Of a stretch of DNA of 12,839 nt, positions 8,128 to 12,839 are shown one piece after another. Source of the DNA: Stramenopiles sp. TOSAG23-2 (lineage: Eukaryota; Sar). The stretch spans positions 1 through 12,839 of the forward strand of contig LT649832.1 in NCBI GenBank assembly GCA_900128395.1, written 5' to 3'. Below the pieces are notes generated by a model. It was not told the origin of the DNA. It worked only from the letters and a program-made list of their open reading frames with translations, and did no database searches. A program made the position numbers and the translations under genes. Positions within the stretch are counted from its first letter, which is position 1. Each line of letters opens with the position of its first letter.

Positions 8128-8766
8128 AATTTATGACTTTTTTTGTTTTATAGTTTTATCGTTTTTTTTTAATTGATTTTGTTTCTGTTTCTTTCTTTTG
8201 TTTTGTTTTAGATATATATTTCTCTTTCTGTAGACTATATATAAATATCTTTTATCTATATACTATATATATTTTGTAATGGTCTTACGCACTTAGTAAT
8301 ATATTATCTTTTTTTTGTAATAAAATTCTTCCTTTTGTGGCTTTAGATGATAAGACGGAGATAATTGCATAGGAATAGCATAATAATAGAGTTGTAGAGT
8401 AAGGTTCAAGCGGAACGAAATTTTCTGAGCGTCGTGTGTTCCGACTATCAAAATATGCCGATTATTGATATTTTAAACATAAAAATATCCGATTTAATTT
8501 TGTAAAGTGGAATTTCATAGTTGTTTATTTTTTTTAAAAAAATGAAATCACAAATTCCTTAGTATATATAGTACGTGCGTACATCAGTTCTTCAACGCAC
8601 CAACCAGACGGTTTCATCAGCACACCACACCGCACCATGCAGACCAAAAAATATATAACAATTCTATGTAATGTGTACACAATGTATAATACACACTTTT
8701 AAGTGCAAAAAAGGCACAAAGATATAAAGATATATACATTGTAATACTATTTTTATACATATCGTC

Positions 8767-8787
8767 ATATATATATATATATATATA
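8767..8787. repeat. (AT)n dinucleotide repeat
   Basis: There are 21 bases of uninterrupted AT alternation in the divergent spacer, and a second run at 8857-8872. The two runs bracket a short, less AT-rich segment. Confidence 0.9.
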
Positions 8788-9176
8788 ATTTATTAAAAAT
8801 AATATGAACTCCGCCTGGTGAAAGATCGCAGCTCGTTTAGTCCAGTTTGAAATATAATATATATATATATATGAAGTGTATATGTGTGTGGTGTATGTGA
8901 GTGTAAATATATATATCGGAATGTTACGATTCATTGTCCATCTTTCAGTTTAGTGAGATGGATATTAAAAATTCTCTTATTTACATTATTAATAAATTTT
9001 AAAATTTATGTGTGTAGAGCTATACTCGCTAAAAAAAAAAACTGTCGAGATGGATATTATTGCCTCCAGTTATTGTATTCTGGTATTCTTAATATGGGCC
9101 AAAGAGAAGAAGGTGTGTGTATTTTGTACTTACATTACTAACACTACTATTTTTGACTCCTATCATCATTACATCC

Positions 9177-9200
9177 ATGCCACTATGCCACTATGCCACT
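9177..9200. repeat. Three copies of an 8-bp tandem repeat
   Basis: The unit ATGCCACT is repeated three times without a mismatch, about 350 bases upstream of the helicase start. It is part of a local cluster of short repeats. Confidence 0.85.
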
Positions 9201-9215
9201 ATAATAGGATAGAGC

Positions 9216-9261
9216 TAGTCGACTACGAGGATCCTCGTATGTAATACAGTACAGTACAGTA
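9216..9261. promoter_or_regulatory. Overlapping palindromes and TACAG repeats upstream of the helicase
   Basis: TAGTCGACTA (9216-9225) is a 10-bp palindrome. It overlaps by two bases a perfect 16-bp palindrome TACGAGGATCCTCGTA (9224-9239). Three TACAG units follow (9245-9259, with TA beyond). Their position about 290-335 bases before the helicase ATG would suit a dimer-binding regulatory site or a hairpin in a long 5' UTR. No factor is recognised; the regulatory role is inference. Confidence 0.3.
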
Positions 9262-9527
9262 TGTAAAGAACTAATGATGGTCCACTATAATACTGACTGG
9301 TCCACGATTTTTCAAGTGATGATAACTGGATAGACGCCCTCGTCTTCTACGTTCTACGTCTTGCTTCCACCACAAAAAACTATACAATGTAGTAGCATTA
9401 TATAATAGCAACAATGTGCCAATAGACATTCCTCCCTAAATTCACTAAAATATCATGAAACAACCATACAAATCAGAACCCACGCAAGAAACAAGAACCA
9501 AATTACAAATCAAAGCAATCAGACTAA

Positions 9528-11321
<1,794 letters not shown>

Positions 11322-11929
11322 AAAAGGAAAAGAAATAAACAAATGCGCAGATGCAATTACAAAACGAACTATATTTTCGTCGTTGTTTTTCGATTTTACT
11401 TCAAGGGAATTTTTTTTAGTAGAAAACAGAAGTGTCTTGGAAAAATATCTTTTAACTCATTTGTCTTGCTGGAGTAATAGAAATGATATATGTAATATAT
11501 ATATTATATATATTTAATATATAATATGCATAGTGGTATTTGATATGATATTTGATTATCATATTAGATTTTTTTATTTTTCATCTTTTCACATGGGTTC
11601 ATATATTCTTTTATTAAAATCATTTAATAAAATATAATATGGCTATGAGATATCCAAAAAAATATTTTTTTTATATATAATATATTATGATGTCCAGATA
11701 TCTATATTAGAAAGAGAGGAAAGTTTAATAAAAATGTATTTCACTTTAAAGACAAAAAAAAGTGTGAAATATTATCGACGGGAGATATATGTTTTTGTAT
11801 ATTTGTATGATAGATTGTGTGTGTTGAAAAATGTAAAAAATACTTGGAAAAAATTTTTTTGTAAAAAATTTTTTTTACGTAATATTTTTGCATTTTATAC
11901 ATACGCACACACGCCCATACAATTATATT
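11322..11929. other. Spacer between the convergent helicase and carrier genes
   Basis: This spacer holds the 3' ends of both genes: AATAAA at 11334-11339 for the helicase, and TTTATT at 11610-11615 as a possible minus-strand signal for the carrier. Long AT-only stretches and two A6T7/A6T8 tracts (11848-11876) lie between them. No gene is seen; the frame at 11734-12009 (+) is AT-rich and runs into the carrier antisense. Confidence 0.55.
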
Positions 11930-12754
11930 TTAATATATATCTCTCAGATAATATTTTAACTTTTCATATAATTCAAAACCAACTGCCATACCAATCGCTA
12001 CTCTTGTAGTTCCCCATCCCACACGCAATCGTCCTTGTAAAGAAGAAAGTGGACGCGATTCATTCATTACATCTGTTTTTAAATCTGAAAAAATTTTTAA
12101 AATACTAGGACTTGGTAAACCGGATGCTCCAGCAGCATATTTCATATTTCTTGCATAATTAAATGGTGAAGAAAATATTGTTCCTGCCCCTCCAGCTATA
12201 ACTGAAGCATACATTCTTTCAATCCTTGTTGAATTCTCATTAGTCATATTATACCTGATGCCAGCAAACAAACTACCAAAAACGGCATCTCTACACATTG
12301 TAGTGCCTGTTCCATTTAGAAAAGTTTTTAAACCATTTTTTCTTATAAGCATTTTTGCGGTTTCTACTGTGGAAATTTCAGATCCCCAGTTACCGTATTT
12401 AATTACACATAGACTATTCAATAAAATACCACTAGTTATACCGGCGAAATTACCAGAAACTATTGGAACCAGGTTATCACTTAAAGGCAAAAATTTGGAG
12501 ACGGGTCGCAAATAAAAATCATATAGCGGAAAATATAATCCAGAACTTAACGTGCGTTGTAGCATTCCGTTTAAAAATCCCTGATAAGGATTTCTCCAAC
12601 ATGTTTTATCAAAAAATGGAATACGATCTCTCACTGATATATACAATGCCCTATCCCAAGGTGAAAAGAAACCAGCAATAACACTGCCAGCAACAATCCC
12701 TGCTACAAAATTCGTCACTTCATTTTTTGGTATGTCTTCGTCCATCGAAGTCAT
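11930..12754 (-). CDS. Divergent mitochondrial carrier family protein
   Basis: This 274-residue protein has the length and three-fold pattern of SLC25-type inner-membrane carriers. Each repeat should carry Px[DE]xx[KR] at the end of its odd-numbered helix. Repeat 1 has SPWDRAL (P32, D34, but L37 in the basic position). Repeat 2 has no recognisable signature (LLNSLCVIKYGNW, about 111-123). Repeat 3 has SPFNYAR (P197, Asn199 in place of the acid, R202). Even-helix features remain: GLKTFLNGTGTTMCRDAVFG (141-160) and SLQGRLRVGWGTTRVAIGMAVGFELYEKLK (238-267), the usual RxxxG and YExxK-like ends. Family membership is well supported. The substrate cannot be assigned, and transport may be modified or lost. 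The next Met (residue 4) is a possible alternative start. TAA is the stop. Confidence 0.82.
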   Translation of the reverse strand: MTSMDEDIPKNEVTNFVAGIVAGSVIAGFFSPWDRALYISVRDRIPFFDKTCWRNPYQGFLNGMLQRTLSSGLYFPLYDFYLRPVSKFLPLSDNLVPIVSGNFAGITSGILLNSLCVIKYGNWGSEISTVETAKMLIRKNGLKTFLNGTGTTMCRDAVFGSLFAGIRYNMTNENSTRIERMYASVIAGGAGTIFSSPFNYARNMKYAAGASGLPSPSILKIFSDLKTDVMNESRPLSSLQGRLRVGWGTTRVAIGMAVGFELYEKLKYYLRDIY

Positions 12755-12839
12755 AACCTATCTATCTATAGTCTATCTATAATTATACACAAGTATCGAT
12801 ATATACAACGTTCTATGAATAATAATAGCGTATATATAT
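12755..12839. other. Upstream edge of the carrier gene
   Basis: This is an AT-rich stretch with TATC-type short repeats (12759-12782) directly before the carrier ATG on the minus strand. It is presumably leader and proximal promoter; no specific element is identified before the window ends. Confidence 0.4.

Noticed and set aside
8402-8443. tRNA-like GGTTCAAG string and a CGGAAC/GTTCCG stem
   Set aside because: No cloverleaf, A box or acceptor stem can be built around it, and the stem is only six pairs.
8617-9244. Frames of 78-105 codons on both strands in the divergent spacer
   Set aside because: They run through (AT)n repeats and overlap one another in conflicting frames, with no recognisable product.
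11734-12009. 91-codon plus-strand frame
   Set aside because: Lys/Phe/Tyr-rich spacer noise that ends antisense to the carrier gene; no family motif.

Overview
This window is eukaryotic nuclear DNA, probably from a small, gene-dense, free-living protist. The coding blocks are long open frames using the standard code: TAA and TAG end genes, and Gln is written CAA/CAG. They are separated by very AT-rich spacers full of poly-A/T and (AT)n runs. One gene carries a GTAAGT...AG spliceosomal intron and another product ends in a peroxisomal tripeptide. Start codons are preceded by A-rich leaders, not ribosome binding sites. The gene set (oxidoreductase-SelD fusion, secreted TPR/2OG oxygenase, SCPx-type thiolase, carrier with eroded signatures) would suit a stramenopile or other alga-like protist, but that placement is inference only.

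Layout. 1-354: a perfect 86-bp inverted repeat around an AT-rich spacer, with its left arm touching the window edge. 361-460: a short GC-richer island with a 49-codon minus-strand frame of unknown meaning. 1535-4072 (+): an FAD/NAD(P) oxidoreductase fused to selenophosphate synthetase (SelD). 4690-6156 (+): a signal-peptide protein with TPRs and a Tpa1/prolyl-4-hydroxylase-type 2OG-Fe(II) oxygenase domain. 8127-6630 (-): a two-exon SCPx-type thiolase ending in SRL, a type 1 peroxisomal signal. 9549-11321 (+): a DBP2/DDX5-type DEAD-box RNA helicase with Gly/Tyr/Asn-rich N-terminal and RGG C-terminal tails. 12754-11930 (-): a divergent mitochondrial-carrier-family protein.

The genes form no pathway or operon. 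SelD and the oxygenase are in tandem. The oxygenase and thiolase converge, as do the helicase and the carrier. The thiolase and helicase diverge from a 1.4-kb spacer. The most notable items are the oxidoreductase-SelD fusion, which implies a selenium-using organism and possible coupling of a redox step to selenophosphate synthesis; the perfect inverted repeat at the left edge; a cluster of TACGAGT motifs and hairpins between the first convergent pair; a consensus-like 5' splice site just before the codons for the thiolase's peroxisomal signal; and the eroded substrate/gate residues of the carrier.
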